Source: Gymnorhina tibicen (taxonomy: Eukaryota > Chordata > Aves > Passeriformes > Artamidae). Taken from it: DNA of 64,000 bases. Made by a program: the position numbers and the translations under genes. The DNA is taken from NCBI GenBank assembly GCA_013399875.1, contig VXAZ01007505.1, positions 600-64,599 on the forward strand, read 5' to 3'. Shown in pieces: positions 21,767 to 36,700 of the stretch. The first letter of the stretch is position 1, and each line of letters begins with the position of its first letter. The notes under the pieces were generated by a model. The model saw nothing but the letters and a program-made list of their open reading frames with translations. It was not told where the DNA came from and made no database searches.

Positions 21767-24700
21767 CTGAAACAAAAGACAGAAAGCAGTATTAATATTT
21801 GCATGGCTGGAAACAGCAGGCATTTTCCAATTAAAAAAAATAAAAGGATCTTTTCTCCCCTTCCTCTAGATAGTGAGGGAAATTTTCAGGTAGCAGATGT
21901 ATCATGAATGAACAACGTATCCTTTCATGTTCAAGGGCTACATACAAATTAAATGACAATAAAAATTAACAAATACTAACAAAGCCTTTTCTACTTATGG
22001 CTAGGAACCTTGACTTGTCCATCACCCTACCAAAATAATTAAGTGAGTATCCAGAGTTCTTGAAGAATACTAGAAGTGAATATTGAGACTTTCACAGAGC
22101 TGCTTGGAAGTCTCTGCACCGGCAACCTGGAACCAGGAGGGCAGAGGACAACAGGCACACCAGGTCTACTCCCAAACCTTCAAGCAGTCTCACAGCTGGC
22201 ATATGAAGCAAACAGTTAATATTACCTTCCCAATAAAGCTGATTTTGAGAGCACAGCCACATGCACACACAGCCCTGCACCCTCACTAACAGGCTCTGCA
22301 GCAGCTCAGCTGGCCCTGCACCACAGCAACTCATAATCCTCTCACAGACAACTCAGAAGTTTCCATATATTGTTTCAAAGAAGCATCAAGTTATCATTTA
22401 TTTATATCCAGAAAAAGTTGCTAATACACTCAGAAGTAATCAGTTACAAAAGCGCTAAAACACTGGGTGCTCTCAAACCAGGTTAGATGTGCTGAGATTA
22501 GGATACAACTAAACTGAGTTTAGATCCACGTGCTCAAACTAGGGAAAAGTTATCACAGGTAAGATTTTGCACATTACAGCAAGATACAGGAGAGTTTAAA
22601 AAAGCATATGTATTGAACGAAGAATGGTGTAAAGGCACCTCTTTATATGTTCTTATATGCTTCTCTACCTACTCTCAATTCTAATCCCTCACCACAATTA
22701 AAAAAAATCAATTAATAATAGCAGGTCAGAGCATGGTGCTAATAATGCCAAGGTCATGGGTTCAATCCCTGTATGGGCCATTAGGAATTGGACTCGATGA
22801 TCCTTGTAAATCCCTTCCAACTAAAAATATTCTGTGATAGACAGTAAGGTCTGATTGGAGTTGGGTTCAATGCATGAGCTTAAAAATTAGAAAAAAATTA
22901 GAAATACATATATGTTTTTATCCAGACAATTTTCAAGTTCATGTTGCAACTTCTAAAATTTAACTAAATACCTGTGAAAAGTAAGTCTTCAAAACTTTCC
23001 AGTTTAGAGAGGTGATGAACACTAAACACACAAAAGAAAGCCCTAACTCTGCTCTGCAACTGCAGTGCAACAGCACGAAGGGCAAAAAAGTTTAAAGAAA
23101 AGTAAGTTGCAAATATAGCACTCTTGTAAAGGTAACTTGCTTCCTATTGTTTCAGAAAATCAAGTCAATGCAATATTAGTGTCTTGTGAAAGATACTAGT
23201 AACTCTTCTGCTCAGCTATGGCATTGGCATGGTAAAGACAATCAAGTCAGAGCCTAAACTTTGACGAAAAGACCTTCTGTGCAGACTTGAAGATATGCAA
23301 TTGGTCTTGGGGGTAGTTCAGTTCTGTGCTGTCAATGATGCAACCAACATCCACCACACAACTACGTGTATTTGGACAACCTCATTGTGCAGGTTATTTG
23401 CAAGGGTGCAGAGGAATATGGACATCTAGTTTGTGACTCCAGGTGAGGCTTAGCCTTGAAAGATAATTATAAATGGCTAGGCAGAGCTTCTGTACTTTGC
23501 ATTCTTGAATCCAGACATCAGATGTCTCTCTAAATCATATTTTAGATGTCTAAATACACCATTTATGTGGATGTCAGTCTTTTCTAGTTTTCATAGCTTC
23601 TGAAGAGATGGGTGAGGTGGTTACATAAACACAATAAATGGATGTGGTAAGGAAAGTGTCAATATTTGAAAGAGACTATAATCCTAAAGCACCACAGACC
23701 AATACTACCAGGTTGTATTATAATTTCTCATGTATTTCTGAAGTCCTGACCTTTGTGGCTTTATGGGATACACATAGTCTGAACACTTTGGTTCTTCAAT
23801 TCTGTCTTTTACAAAGCACACACAAGTATTTTAATAGGTACTTTGAAGCAAGAGTTCACCAGATACATGGCTTAAACCAGTTCATAATTAGGTAGGTATA
23901 CACATTAAAACAAGTCATTACTTACATATACAGTTAAAAATAGGCTACAAGCAACTGCGACACTAAGCTTGCCAGAGCCAGCAGTGTCCTGACAAAACAA
24001 AAGCTTTAAATCCAATGATTTATATTTACCTAGGTTAGACAAAAAGCCTTGTTGTTTTCACCATATTCTACAGCCCTCATTTGAATTTTCATTTTAGAAG
24101 ACTTAAATGAGGACCAATTAATTTTCTTTCTAGATAAGGACATAATCTCATCTCTACTTCCCTCTATATTCAACTATTTACTTTTTTCCTTTGATATTTT
24201 CTTTTTCTTTGCTGTAAGCACAATCTGCAAGCGCTGCACAGCAAGTCAGTGAGCTGACAGGTCAGGAATGACAGTAGAGATGCCTCTTCAAGCTGTAACA
24301 ACCAACCAAAAAAACTCCAAAGAAACTGCTGGGTTTTAGCAACAGAAGCTGTTACATCAACATGCAGAAAAGGACAACTGTTACCTCATTATTTCCTGGA
24401 TCTTTAAGTCAGAATTCCAGTTCTTTTCAATTCCAGGTACATGACCCATTCCAACAACACCAACTACAACAGCTGGGATATATTTTCTAGGTTCATCTGA
24501 GAAAGAGAGATGGAAAGAAAGGAGCATATCTGTAAAAGAACTAATTTCATGCTATAAACAAATAGGCAGTGTGTGAGATTACAAAATCGATTTTTCCAAG
24601 ACATAGGGACTTCTACTATCAGATACTGAAACCCTGTTGTTACATACTCATCTCACCTACTGCCTCTTTCATTGAAAGTCTGAAAAAATCAGCACGGTTT

Positions 24701-27700
24701 CTGGATTTTCAGGAATCATTTATTTCATACACAGACCTGGCCAGTGTTCATACTCCAGCCTCAGGGTGAAAGGCTCAGCAGATGCAAACTAAATTAATTT
24801 CTTTCCTTCTCTATGTAGGTCATGTTTCTGTGCTGCTTATGAGGAACACCCCTGGTCTTTGCTGTCTCCTGAACAGAAAACTTCCTCCGCCACTTTGCAC
24901 AGGGGCACCTGGCACACAAAGTGTGACAAGATTTGGGCTCACAATCGGGGAACAATGCTTGAGACCACACCTGTCCCTGTGAAGTTCACTATTAGAGACC
25001 TGACCTCAGCAGCAGCAAACCCCGGTCAGTGACATGCAGCAGTTAGCCAGCTACCATCAGACCAATGCAACACGTGCCAGCTCTCGCCCTCACCTCCCAT
25101 CTACCATCCAAATTTCACAACACCCAAAATGTGGTTCCTGAAGTTTTCCCAAATGAAAAATACAGCACCATGCCACAATAAAAATAATTCACTTAAAAAC
25201 TTTCTAAGTAATAATAATCAGGCTGCTTTCCTATGGGGAAAATTCTGCATAACACATAAACATAAAATACAAGTTCCACTGTCTTGCTTTAAATAGCCAC
25301 CCTTGATTTTTCCAGAAAAGAAGTAAAAATGTGAGGAGCAGCCCCCTCAAAATGGAACAAAACTGTATTGAAAACACTAGAACTATTATATATATTATAT
25401 ATATATCAAATTGGGGTTTTTTAAATTTTCCTTTTCTCAGTCTGTTCTAGGGTTGCTCTAAATCAGAACTGCAACTACAACAGAAGTTCTGCACTAAAGT
25501 GATGACAAACACTATCTTCTTAAGATATTAAGAGGTAACATACCTCAGTATGCTTATCTATAGGAAGGGCATGCAGATCACATATGCCAGCAGAATACTT
25601 CCAAAGATTAGAGAAATACAATTTTTCTGTACGCCTATACCTTGCTGAAACAGCAGAGTCATATATGATTATTATTACCAGATCACCAAAGTTCCTAGAA
25701 GCCAAATACGTAATTTAAAAAAACAAACCTATGAAGAGTACTGAAATTAGAGAATCAACTTATCAAGAAATGAGTCCCTCAGCAGCCATGGAGAAAAATT
25801 CATTTTGTGAAATAATGGGGCAAGTGAGATAGATGACTGTCCCATGCTGTGCTGTCGCACCAGATCCCTGCCTTTTGAAATAGCTGTCTGGCTAATTTGT
25901 ACTTTCCAGTTTTACATAGCATAATGAGAAAGGAAACATAACTTAAGAGTCTACTGCTCTAGGTGGTTTCAACAGAAGAGTAATACCGCTTTTTAATTTT
26001 TTAAGCATCCTATCTTATGTGATATGTGGCATTCATGAACAGAACATCCCAGGTTTCCTGAGAACTGAACTTTGGACCAGTACACAAAGAACACCTTGCT
26101 GGTTATAATCTCTGCTTTAAAACAATTACTTTCTGAAGCTCGAGGTAGTTCTATCTGCTTTGCTGCTTGCTTCAGCATGTAGGTCAAGTAAATATCTCGT
26201 TCGGAGACAATAGTTCGATGAAGATCAGGGAATTCTCCAATCATTTCTGCCATCATCTGTTCCAGTAAATCCTTCTGTTTGCATTTCTCCACATCATCTT
26301 TACTGAAAGAAAGATAAGTTTTCTCAGTATCTGTTACGCTTTTAAAGGTCAACACAGACAAAACAATGAATAAAAACAATTGGGCATTACACACATTATC
26401 CACCTAAACACAGTCTACAGTTCTCCTCCCCCAGTTTTCCTCTCCAGAAGGAAAATAATCTCCATAAACCTGTAAAACTCGATACCTAACAATGCCTCTA
26501 CAGTCCAGGAAAGGGAAAGAAAAGAGGTCACTTGCCTTTAGCCAGTTCAACTGGATTTTCTCCCTTCCCACTTTAAAAGCTGTCAACTCAACTCAGCAAA
26601 ACCACTAGGGCTTCAAAGGCAACAGTTACCATGGTGCCCCACTTTCAGTGTGTATTAATAGGCTTAAAAGAACCTACACGGAGCTCTTCTGAGGAAGCAG
26701 ATCTGATCACTGACCACACAGAGACTCCACTTAAGGAACAAAAAAGGCACACTGTAAGGCACAGTCTGAGGGCATAGAAAGAGATCTGCAGGTTCCTAGT
26801 ATCAATCACAGGTCTTCAGCAGGGAAGTCAAAGTTATAAACCAATTCCCACAACAGAAGAATAGCAAATGGGCAGGAAATGAAAAATTAAAACTGCAGGA
26901 GTAAACATAATGAGCTTTTATTCTTTTCATAGGTACTATAAACCCTTCTCTTACCACCCCTAGCTGTGGGTCATAGCTTGCGGCAATGAAATTATCTGGT
27001 TTGGCATCACTGTCTACTAAAGAATGATGTCAAACAGGCTTCCTTTAGTTTTCAAGATGAAAAGGACACTACAAACGTCAGCAGGGCAACTGAAAGGAGA
27101 AATGCTAGCTTCCAACAGACCCAGAAACATCAACAGACTGACAATGTTGATGTTGAAGTATTACTCCATTTTCCATGGCATCTCATGTTGATGGCTGGAT
27201 GCACAATATTCCCTCTCTACCCAGTAACTTTCTGAAATAAATGCCTTTTGTTTTCAACCTCTATCCACATGTAATGTTTAAAAACCAATTGTACAATAAC
27301 TGAAATGTCATTGCCAAGCTTCAACAGGAAGGTAGCGTGCATTTACTGCAGTAACATTAATATTGCAGTTGAAAACCAGAATGTTCTTAGGATGGATAAA
27401 AAATGGGAGAAAACACAGAGAAAGATATCCTTCGATGTCCCCCAAAAGCCTGAAAATTGTCTCATGCTGGTATTAGATAAGTAGAAGTAAGAAAACTTAC
27501 GTGGTGCATGAACTAGAGTTAATGGCTTAAAAGACAGTCAAGCTCATTGTACAGATTAATGTAACATCAAGTATTTAGAGGAAATTACAATTAAATAAAT
27601 GTTAGAACTGCAAAACAGAAGGTTTGATCAACACAACTACAGTTTTTTAGCCCTGGCCTTATTTTAAAAGCCTGTAAAAATGCCACATGTCACTGCGTGA

Positions 27701-30700
27701 GCTGCAGAGTTCCAGCCACAGGCTACGAGAGAAGCACTGAAATTCAGGGGCCAAGTGCACAGGGAATCCATTTTTGGCACTTCTAACACCACTGCAAGTC
27801 TGGTAGGTGGAGACTGAATTTAGGAGAGCAACTGTGCACATGTTCTCAGCCAGTTCAAGTTATCACACATCTACCTGTGGAAAGAGCACGCAAACTTGGC
27901 ACAGGGATGTCTCTGAAAGGCCGGGGAAAGCAAGAATGGCTGTCCAAGAAATAGTAACTTAAGGCAAGACTTCATAACAATGCACCTGTATAAAGGCAAT
28001 AATCATTTGAAGTCTGTGGACAACATATGGACTCTTGAAGGTTTCTCTCGTTCCAAAAATCTGCTCAGACAGTAGATTTAGCTCTCAAGCTGCCCTGATC
28101 CTGATGTGAATTAGCAGAGAAAGCCTAAGACCTGTGGAACTCTTAAGGACATACAAATTACTGTACTGAGGCCTTTACTCTCTTTTATTTACAATATCCA
28201 CATACAGTGGTGGGAAAGATTTTATTTTCAACATAAAAATAATAAAATAATGATTTAAAGAAATTTTTTTAAGTATACTAGGAATTCTCCAGCACCTAAT
28301 CTTACACTTCACCTGGAAGTATTGCATTGAAAGACAATTAAAGGAAGAGCTGACACAAGATCAGAAAAACAGCTTTCACTTCAAAAATATGTATTAGTGC
28401 AGGGTAGTTTGTATATTCATCCTTCTCACTAACTTTAAATTTCATTGCATCAGGCTGGGTACCCTCATACTAAATTCAAACTCAAGAATTAAATAATACA
28501 CCCCAAACATAAAACATATGGGGTGCTTATTCATACCTGATGGGATCAGATAAGAAGCAAAGGCCCCAAGCAAGCTTGACTTTTTGCCAGAAGGAAAGTG
28601 CAGCAATTGCTCTCTTAAATGTAACAGGGATGGGTCGGTCACCGAGGTGGAATTTACAGAAAGGTACTTTGCTGGCCTGAAAGAGAAGATACAAATAACT
28701 AGTCAACATTTCATACTGCAGCACAGCACATTCTTATTAATGAGCATTAAGGATTTACTGTTATACAAGGTATCTTAAAAAAGAGCAAGTAGTGTCATAC
28801 CTCAACATAAAAAAATATTTTGGCTTTGCAGTAAATAAAATTTACAAAATACTACTACATTACTTCATAAAGGAATAAATCAACTACACAATGTAGTAGG
28901 GATTACAGTAAAAAACACTTAATTGTAATGCCACACCCTTGAGGTTACTTTTACTGAAGTAGAAAGCTTCTGATTACTACATAAGGTGACAATGGGGCTC
29001 ACTATCTATCTGAATCTGAATAAAGTCTGAGGTGAAACAACTGTCATCATTTTTCTTTCACCTAGGATTTGTCAGGATCATTAATCTTTCAGTTGGCCAT
29101 GGTAAAATATATTAAAGAAAGAGCTCATGAGACAATAACTGATGCCAGATACCACATGATAATGTGAGGTGAGACTTGGCTGTAGCTCACGCTGACAAAT
29201 TTTAGTACAGTATAGAATTTCTAGAAAATTCTTTCCTACACATAGTTGTTTTAAAAATTTCCAGCAATCACTTTAAAATAGGACAGAGCTAATTTTTTTT
29301 CTTTCCCACTTAAAATGGGAAATGCTTAAAACGTTTCATTCTGGTCTGAAATGCTCAAGAAAATACACCTTGAAGAAGTTTTCTTTTTATTAAGGATGAA
29401 GACACCAAATTATTTCATATTCTTTATCAACAATGTTCTCTCAGATTTTCTTACTAGTGCATAATTTACATAAAAATAGCAAAATACATTCTGCAAGATG
29501 GATACATACGCAGAAAATAGTGTCCCAGTATTCCCCGACAAAAAAGACCATATAGGACTAACAGACCAGTCAGATATTTCACTTCCCCAATTTTTCTAGA
29601 TGAATGGAATGTGTCAGATCTCATTAATCCGTTAGAGCTGGTTTTCATAGCCTGAAATCCTGACACCACCAAGAGTAGGACCAAGATCAATATTCAGAAG
29701 TCAAAACCAATGTTTAAATGAAACAAAATTATTAATGAAAACAAATGTCTTCAGAAATATCATCAGGAAAAACCCTTACTGTTTGAAGCCTTTTCGGAAT
29801 TGCTTTCATACCACTCATGTCTACAGATCTTTGTACCTTAAGGTACATTTTGAAGTCGAAAATAATTTTTACTACTTCATTGGCTTCAGCAGAGGTATGG
29901 CCAGAGTGCTCTTTTCTAGGCAATAACAAAATGGTTTTATTGAGTTCAACTCTGAAACAAAAGGCCAGTAATCTGACCTCAGAAAAGCCATTTCAAGTTC
30001 GCACCTCTTTGAAAGCCTCCCTGAATTCTCCTCCTGGGGCCATTCCCAGCTGTTCTGTGATGTGAGCAGAAACCTTCAGAAGCAGCATTTGCATCAATCC
30101 AGACATGACTCCGTTCTGGCAGAAGAGGAAGAAAAACATGTAAAAAAAAAAATCAACAGGCTGAAGAATGCACTGTTCACAGAATTGAAAAAAGCATTAA
30201 TTATTTTAATGAAGAAACAGCACTGAAGCTACCAGGTTATTCAGTGTTGTATAAAGGAAAGCTGACCACAAAAGAACATTAAATCCTGAGTGGACGGCAA
30301 TAATTTTGTAGGTTAGATGCAACAATCATAAATAAACATAGCAATACACAAGTATAGAGAAATTTAACTGCACAGGCAGAGGGATGTAAAGCTATCAGCA
30401 CACAGGAAAGAGAAAGCAAACCACCAATTTTATCAGCTCAATGTTCAATAGCAGTCAGAAAGCAAGAAGAGTAAGAGAGATTACCAGGAAAGGAACAACA
30501 GGGAAACATGAAAGCACTGCTGTACAATCTTTAGCAGACTCCTGCCTTGAAAACAAGATTATTTCAACTAGAGAATGTTCAAAGAAACACCAAATACACG
30601 AGAAGAGATTAAACATATTAAATACTTGTGAGGCTCAGGAAAGGACGACTGAGGGAAGATACACTATTGGACACACCACTAGCATAGAGACAGTGAAAAG

Positions 30701-33700
30701 GGCAGGAAGAGACAGCAATAGGCAGGCAAAGAACACTTATACTATGTATGGGAACACAGCCTGTGGAGGGGGCCTTGGAGCTACTGTTTGACTGCATAAC
30801 AAGTCACTGATCCAAGTGCAGAAACAAACCATGTGTACTTTAATTTGCAATTCTTTTAAAAACCCTAATTCCCACGAAGGAAGGCAGCACAGCCTTGACA
30901 CCTGGAGCCCGGAACTGGTTTTCCTACTGCTGCAAGAACACGGGAAGTTAGACTTGAAAAGACAAGTGAAGGTAGCAAGCAAACAGCAGCCTGCTCCTAT
31001 CCATATGGATGTACCTATCATCTACCAATTCATGTTATATCCCTTTTATTTAAGAGGACTGTCCTTTTGGGTTACCTAAACATGGAGGGGTGTATTATAC
31101 AGTGCAAAAGGTGAGCTTTTTTCACTAGCCAGAACCAACATTACAGTATCTTCCTCCACAGGTAACTTCAAGCAAAAAGAGGTGACTCTGCTGTCACTAG
31201 CTCACTTTCTCTTCTGCCCACAGAGCAAGGCTTCTCAACTGCCCCTCTGTGCCAAGACTAGCAATCTTACAGCCAGCGGGAGATGATGCAGCAAAAAAAC
31301 CAAGCCCTGCTCAAACTATCACAGGACCATGGTATGGACATAGAAGGGATAGCGGAACCAGGAAGCTGGGAAAGGATAAGAGAAAACCCGTCTTACCAGT
31401 TTGGTTTAAGCCAACCGTTACTGCTTGTGGATAACTCCAGGTTATCCACATTTGAGCCAGATACCAGTCTGCACTGTGTTGCTTTGCTTAAAGGAAAGCA
31501 AACAGGTACTTCTCTGCAAACGACTGTAAGGGTTTTGAAATTCAAGGAGGAGCTAAAGGGAGACTGGTTTTAACCCGCAGCAGTTGCTTGATAAGCTGTG
31601 GATGCCAGTGACCCATTGCAAATATGTATGTTTAATGTTAACATTCTGCTCAGTTTCCAGCTTCAATTAAGAGCAATGAAATCCAATTTTACTGCTTAAT
31701 GTTTATGTAAGCGATTATAAACAGACATTATTTGGGCTTTTATTCCTCATTTCCAAACTCAAGGATTAAAGTTGAAAGCAGCTTTGACTTCTAGTGTAGC
31801 TTTTGGGGCTGGAGGCACATTTCAATGAGAGGAGGCAACTAAGGCATAACTGAGTAACTTACCAGCTGGTCTGATTTTTATTAGAGAAAAACAATGACAC
31901 TATAATTTGGCATGAGACAGTTGGACTGTTCTTCCTGGTTTTCCCATGCTGTTAAGTGATTCAAAGGAGAAAGATGGGGTTTTTTTTGGTTGAGACCATA
32001 GATAGAGAAATATGTTCCTTAAAAGGCCCAATGTTCAAATTTTATTATTTGCATTACTCCTGGTGGTAAAGGAGACAAATACTAAGCTGTAACAATAGGA
32101 AGGATCCTTGTAGTGCTCTCTGGTTTTGGAGCCAACAGAGTCTGTGTTTTCTACTGTCTGCACACAAGATCACTTCAAGCCCTGGTAGGAAGTGGTAACT
32201 GCAAAGCTGCCAACATGAATTTACATCACAGAGAAAAAAAGTCTGCTATTTTCTTTTCATTGTCCTTTTCCTCTTAACACAGCAAAACCTGTTGCATTTA
32301 GCTTTGATATTAAAAAAAAAAAGAACTTTCTGTGCCTTTTCACAAGATCAGAACACCCCCAGCTATGCTGCTCCAGTTGTTGTGAACATGCATTTTGGCT
32401 ACATGCACCAGAATAACCCACCTTACCTAAAATAAACAGATAAATGCAGCAATTCATGCAATATGCAAGTGTTTTGCAATGTCTTTTCCTTTGATAGGGC
32501 ATAAATAAAGAAAACAGGAACGGCATTATTGCCTAACTCTGCGAGTCAGAAAGCCTGCTCTGAGACGCTGTGTGCGCGCACACACTGGATAGCCCTGAAC
32601 CACTGCAAGTGCTTCTGCATGGATGCAGATTCCATTCCTACTGGGGGTGCAGTCCTGGAAATTCCCCAATTACATCAATAAAGCAATTCCAGTATAAAAT
32701 TACCACACAATCTATGAATTTCTTCATCCAACTGGACACTGAAACTCTTTTTACTATTGACCATACACTGCCATTCTAATCAAGTGTCCTGTCATTTTTA
32801 AGTCAACTTTATGTTATTTCACTGTGCCTAGCTTAAAATTACTTAAATACAAGCTAACTAGGTGGAACTGAAAAAAATACAGGACAACATTTTTTTTGCA
32901 CACACATCCCAGACATGTCCACATCAGACTGCCAGAATAGTTATAATTTGAATAGAATCCCACACTTTTCAGCCCAGATTTTTCAGCATCTCCCTTCACG
33001 GCCTATTGTCAATTAGAAACTACTCAAAAGACAAGTGGATAGGAATTAAAGAGCAACACACTAGGATGAAGAAGGAATGCAGCTAAAGAGAAAACAGCAA
33101 AATTAAGTTCTCCTTAAATAGCTGCGATAGAGATGCAGATTGCAGGAATAATAATCACATTTAAATATATTAACACAGCATTACAATTGCAAAGTTAGAC
33201 TTGTGTCCTGCAAATGGAGCAGCTGTTAAATGCAAGAGGATTCCTGTCAAGGTCAATAAATTGCCCAAACAATCCCATTGTGAAAAGAAAGTCCTCAAGG
33301 CTCCATCTGAAAAAAGAAATTACTCAAACCTAGCTTTGCCACTGTAATATAGTACTCTCACCTAGGTCAACAGTTTAAGGTTCCCAGCTGGTGGGAACAC
33401 TGGTTTTGATTGCAATTTGACAAATTGCTCTTAATATAAACCTTTAATTCTCAATGTAGGAATCATACCTGCTTTATAGCTTGTTGAAGTTTTTCCAGAT
33501 TTATTTCTTTGGCTTCTTTTAGTAATGTCTTTTCATCCATCTTTAACATAGAAACTCTGTACTGGCATAGTTCCACCACAACTACATCAGGCTGCACTTC
33601 TTGTATTGTCTGAAAAAGATAAATTTATATATACTGCTTTAGAAAGGAATAAACAGAAATGCAGCCAATATCAATACTTTAAAGAGAAAAGGGACTTTAA

Positions 33701-36700
33701 AAGCACATTCCAACAATCCTTTTCAATTAAAAAATCAGTAGAATAGTAAATAAGACTTCTCCAAATAACTATGCATTGAGAAAAATATTAAGGAAGGTGA
33801 CAGCAATTGAGATTAAGTTAAGATCCAGCCTTAGTTACTCGATGCTTTGGGACAGGATAATGGTGAACACACTGTGCTGGGGAGGGGAGCAGGGAAGAAA
33901 CATTTCCTGTTAAACTTTTCACATTCACAAAATTAATTTGGCCATACTCTGTGGTAATTTATAATCTTGAGTTAGAATATACTTTGTGCCAGAATTGTTA
34001 ACCCTGGTTCTTACAAGATTCCTCCCCCTCCAGCTCCCAGATAATAAAGCCACTCTATATTGTAGAGTTTGCAGGAGGTACAATATGAAATAGTTCCTAC
34101 TTGCGCTAGAGCTTCAGACTTATCTGCAGCTTGAGAATGGAATCCAAGTTTTGGGCGGCATGGTTTTACAGCCAAATATTATACAGGCAATGTAAGCTTC
34201 ACTAGTGAGATTTCTACTTTGAACACTGGCACTGTATCTGTCTTTTTTATTGAAGAGCAAATAAAAATATTTGAGGTGGGAGAGCAATGTATTGCATCAA
34301 CATGTCCGCCTCTCATCCCATGGTGCTGTTAGCCCTCCAACAGCCAACTAGAAAACAGTACAGAACCAAGGCAGAGAGCTGGACTTCATTCTACTAAGTG
34401 CTAAGTTGACAGCATTATAAAGATGCTGCTGAAGGGCTCACACTGAGTATTTACCTTCACTACATCCTTTTTGCTGCTGTCACTGAAGTGGGCTGTTCCA
34501 ACCACGTATACTTTAGACCCATCCTCGGTGTCAAGCTCAGTGACGGTGCTTGGTAAAGCAGGCTTTTTCTGCCTCTTCTTCAACTTCATCTCCAGGAGAA
34601 TTTTAAATGCATCTGCATCAGCTATAAAGGTAAAGAAAAATAGAAAAGAAAAGCACACATGATATAAAGTGCAGGTACGTAAAACAGAAAATAAAAATGT
34701 CGCCACTAAACAGCAGAGCAGAGCTAAAAGGCCATTGATTTACCACTGTAATCTTACATTCAATTCTGAAGCTACATCATTGAGAGTGCCATCACTGGAG
34801 AGGCTGCCTCCAAGCATGGGTCTCAGTCCAGGTTTCCTACCCTGTGGACACTGGGACAGGTTGTCCACGCAGTTCAGTAAGGGAAAGAGAGAAGCTGTGT
34901 GGCAGGTGAGGTGGACAGAGAAGCAAAGAATACTTAGAAAAGGTATACACTAAATTAGAGGAAAAAAAAAAGAAAAAAAAAGAGCATTTTAAAAATTCTA
35001 AACCCAAAGTGTTCCATTTTGGGATTCTTATCTATATAAACGATAGCAACACACAGACACTGGTGTGAACATGATGGCAAAGCCACGGGCAGAATGTTGG
35101 CACATATAGAATACCTACAGTACCAACCTTAGCTTTTTCTGTGATTAACACACCAGGGATCAGTACACAGAGGAAAATTAAACCTCAAGAGGTATTTAGG
35201 TTGGGAATCCAATCATGCTTCCCTAGATTCAACAACTATTTAAGATCAAAATGGTACAGTGTGAGTTTAGCCCCTCTATGTCAAGCTTGCCATATGGAAA
35301 ACAGGAGGATCTATCAGTTCCGTCAGTTACTCGTTAAATGCCAGATAGCCTCACTGACTGAGACAGAAGCTTTAACTCTAGCGCAAGGGGAAATATAAGT
35401 TGCTTTGAATGAGTCATCTTTAAGCTGTAATGAATCTTAGAAAAAAAGTATCAAGCAGGAAAGCAGAGTTTTGTTTCCAACCAACTCTCTTTCTCTGGCA
35501 AGCTGCTGCACAAGTTAGCAGAGGTCTCAAGTGGTCTCCAGAAGCCTGGAATAGGATCATAAGCCCAGGGGAAAAAAAAAAAAAAAGATTAGTGAACAGT
35601 TTGTAGGCAGGATGTCAAAGGTGCAGATAAATTACAGCCTCCTACCACACATTCATTTTATAAATCTGGTTTAACTGTGTGGCTCTGGCCCCAGTTCTGT
35701 CCCACAAATACTAATCTCTTAAGACTTTATGTAGAAAAAAAACAACCCCAAACCAAAACCAACCAAACAAAAACCCCACCAAATTAAAAGAAAACCAACC
35801 AAACAAAAGAAAAACCCAAACAAAAAAAATAAAAGCAACCCTTCAAGATCCTTCTTAGCATTTTAGCAACCTACTACTTCATGGTCAATACCCAAGAATA
35901 CGGTGTGTTGCAATCAGTACTGTCTGAGCTAAGACAACATTGCTGCCAAAACAGATGGTGATGCTGAGGAGGAGGTAAGGAAAACATGACTGAAAAAGGA
36001 AGAAGAGGTAAGGCTGCTGCATTTGTAGCACTCACAGTCACATAATTATAAAAGCAGTCATAGCAGATCAACAAAAACCCACCTAAGCAAATATCCTGCC
36101 TGCCTCTATGGTCAAAAGTGGGTATCTAAGGGAGAATATAATACATGGGGAAGTGTGTATAATATCTGTCTCAAATACTTTCCTAGCCTAAAGCCATTTG
36201 TGGTTCAGATTCCCCCAGCTGAAAGTGGTTTCTACGTATTTGGTAACCCTTAAAGGGTGTAACTTCTATTTATTTTTCAAGCTTTCATCTCACACATATA
36301 CTCAGTACTGAACTGAATAATGTTTCATGTGAAGAAAAAAATGCTATAATGATACAGTACCAGATGTTATAATTTAAGGACACAATTAAGGAAAACATTC
36401 TCAGGAGTAGCTGTGGTTTTTATTGAACCAATTTCTATATCTGGAGAAAAAAGCAACATAAAAAATTAATCCGCTTCTTTAGGTCTGCATACGCCTCCCA
36501 TAGCTTTAGTCAACGCTCTGCTCTGTTTGCTCCCACGAAAGTTGAGATCCCTAGGAATTATTCTGCAACATTGCTGTTACACACTAATTTGCCCTAAGGT
36601 GGTTTAGAGCCTACTATTTGCCAGAAAGCATGATCTGAATGTTCCTATTGTTATAAATGAGCACTGTATACATTAATATCACAACACTGTATCAATATAC

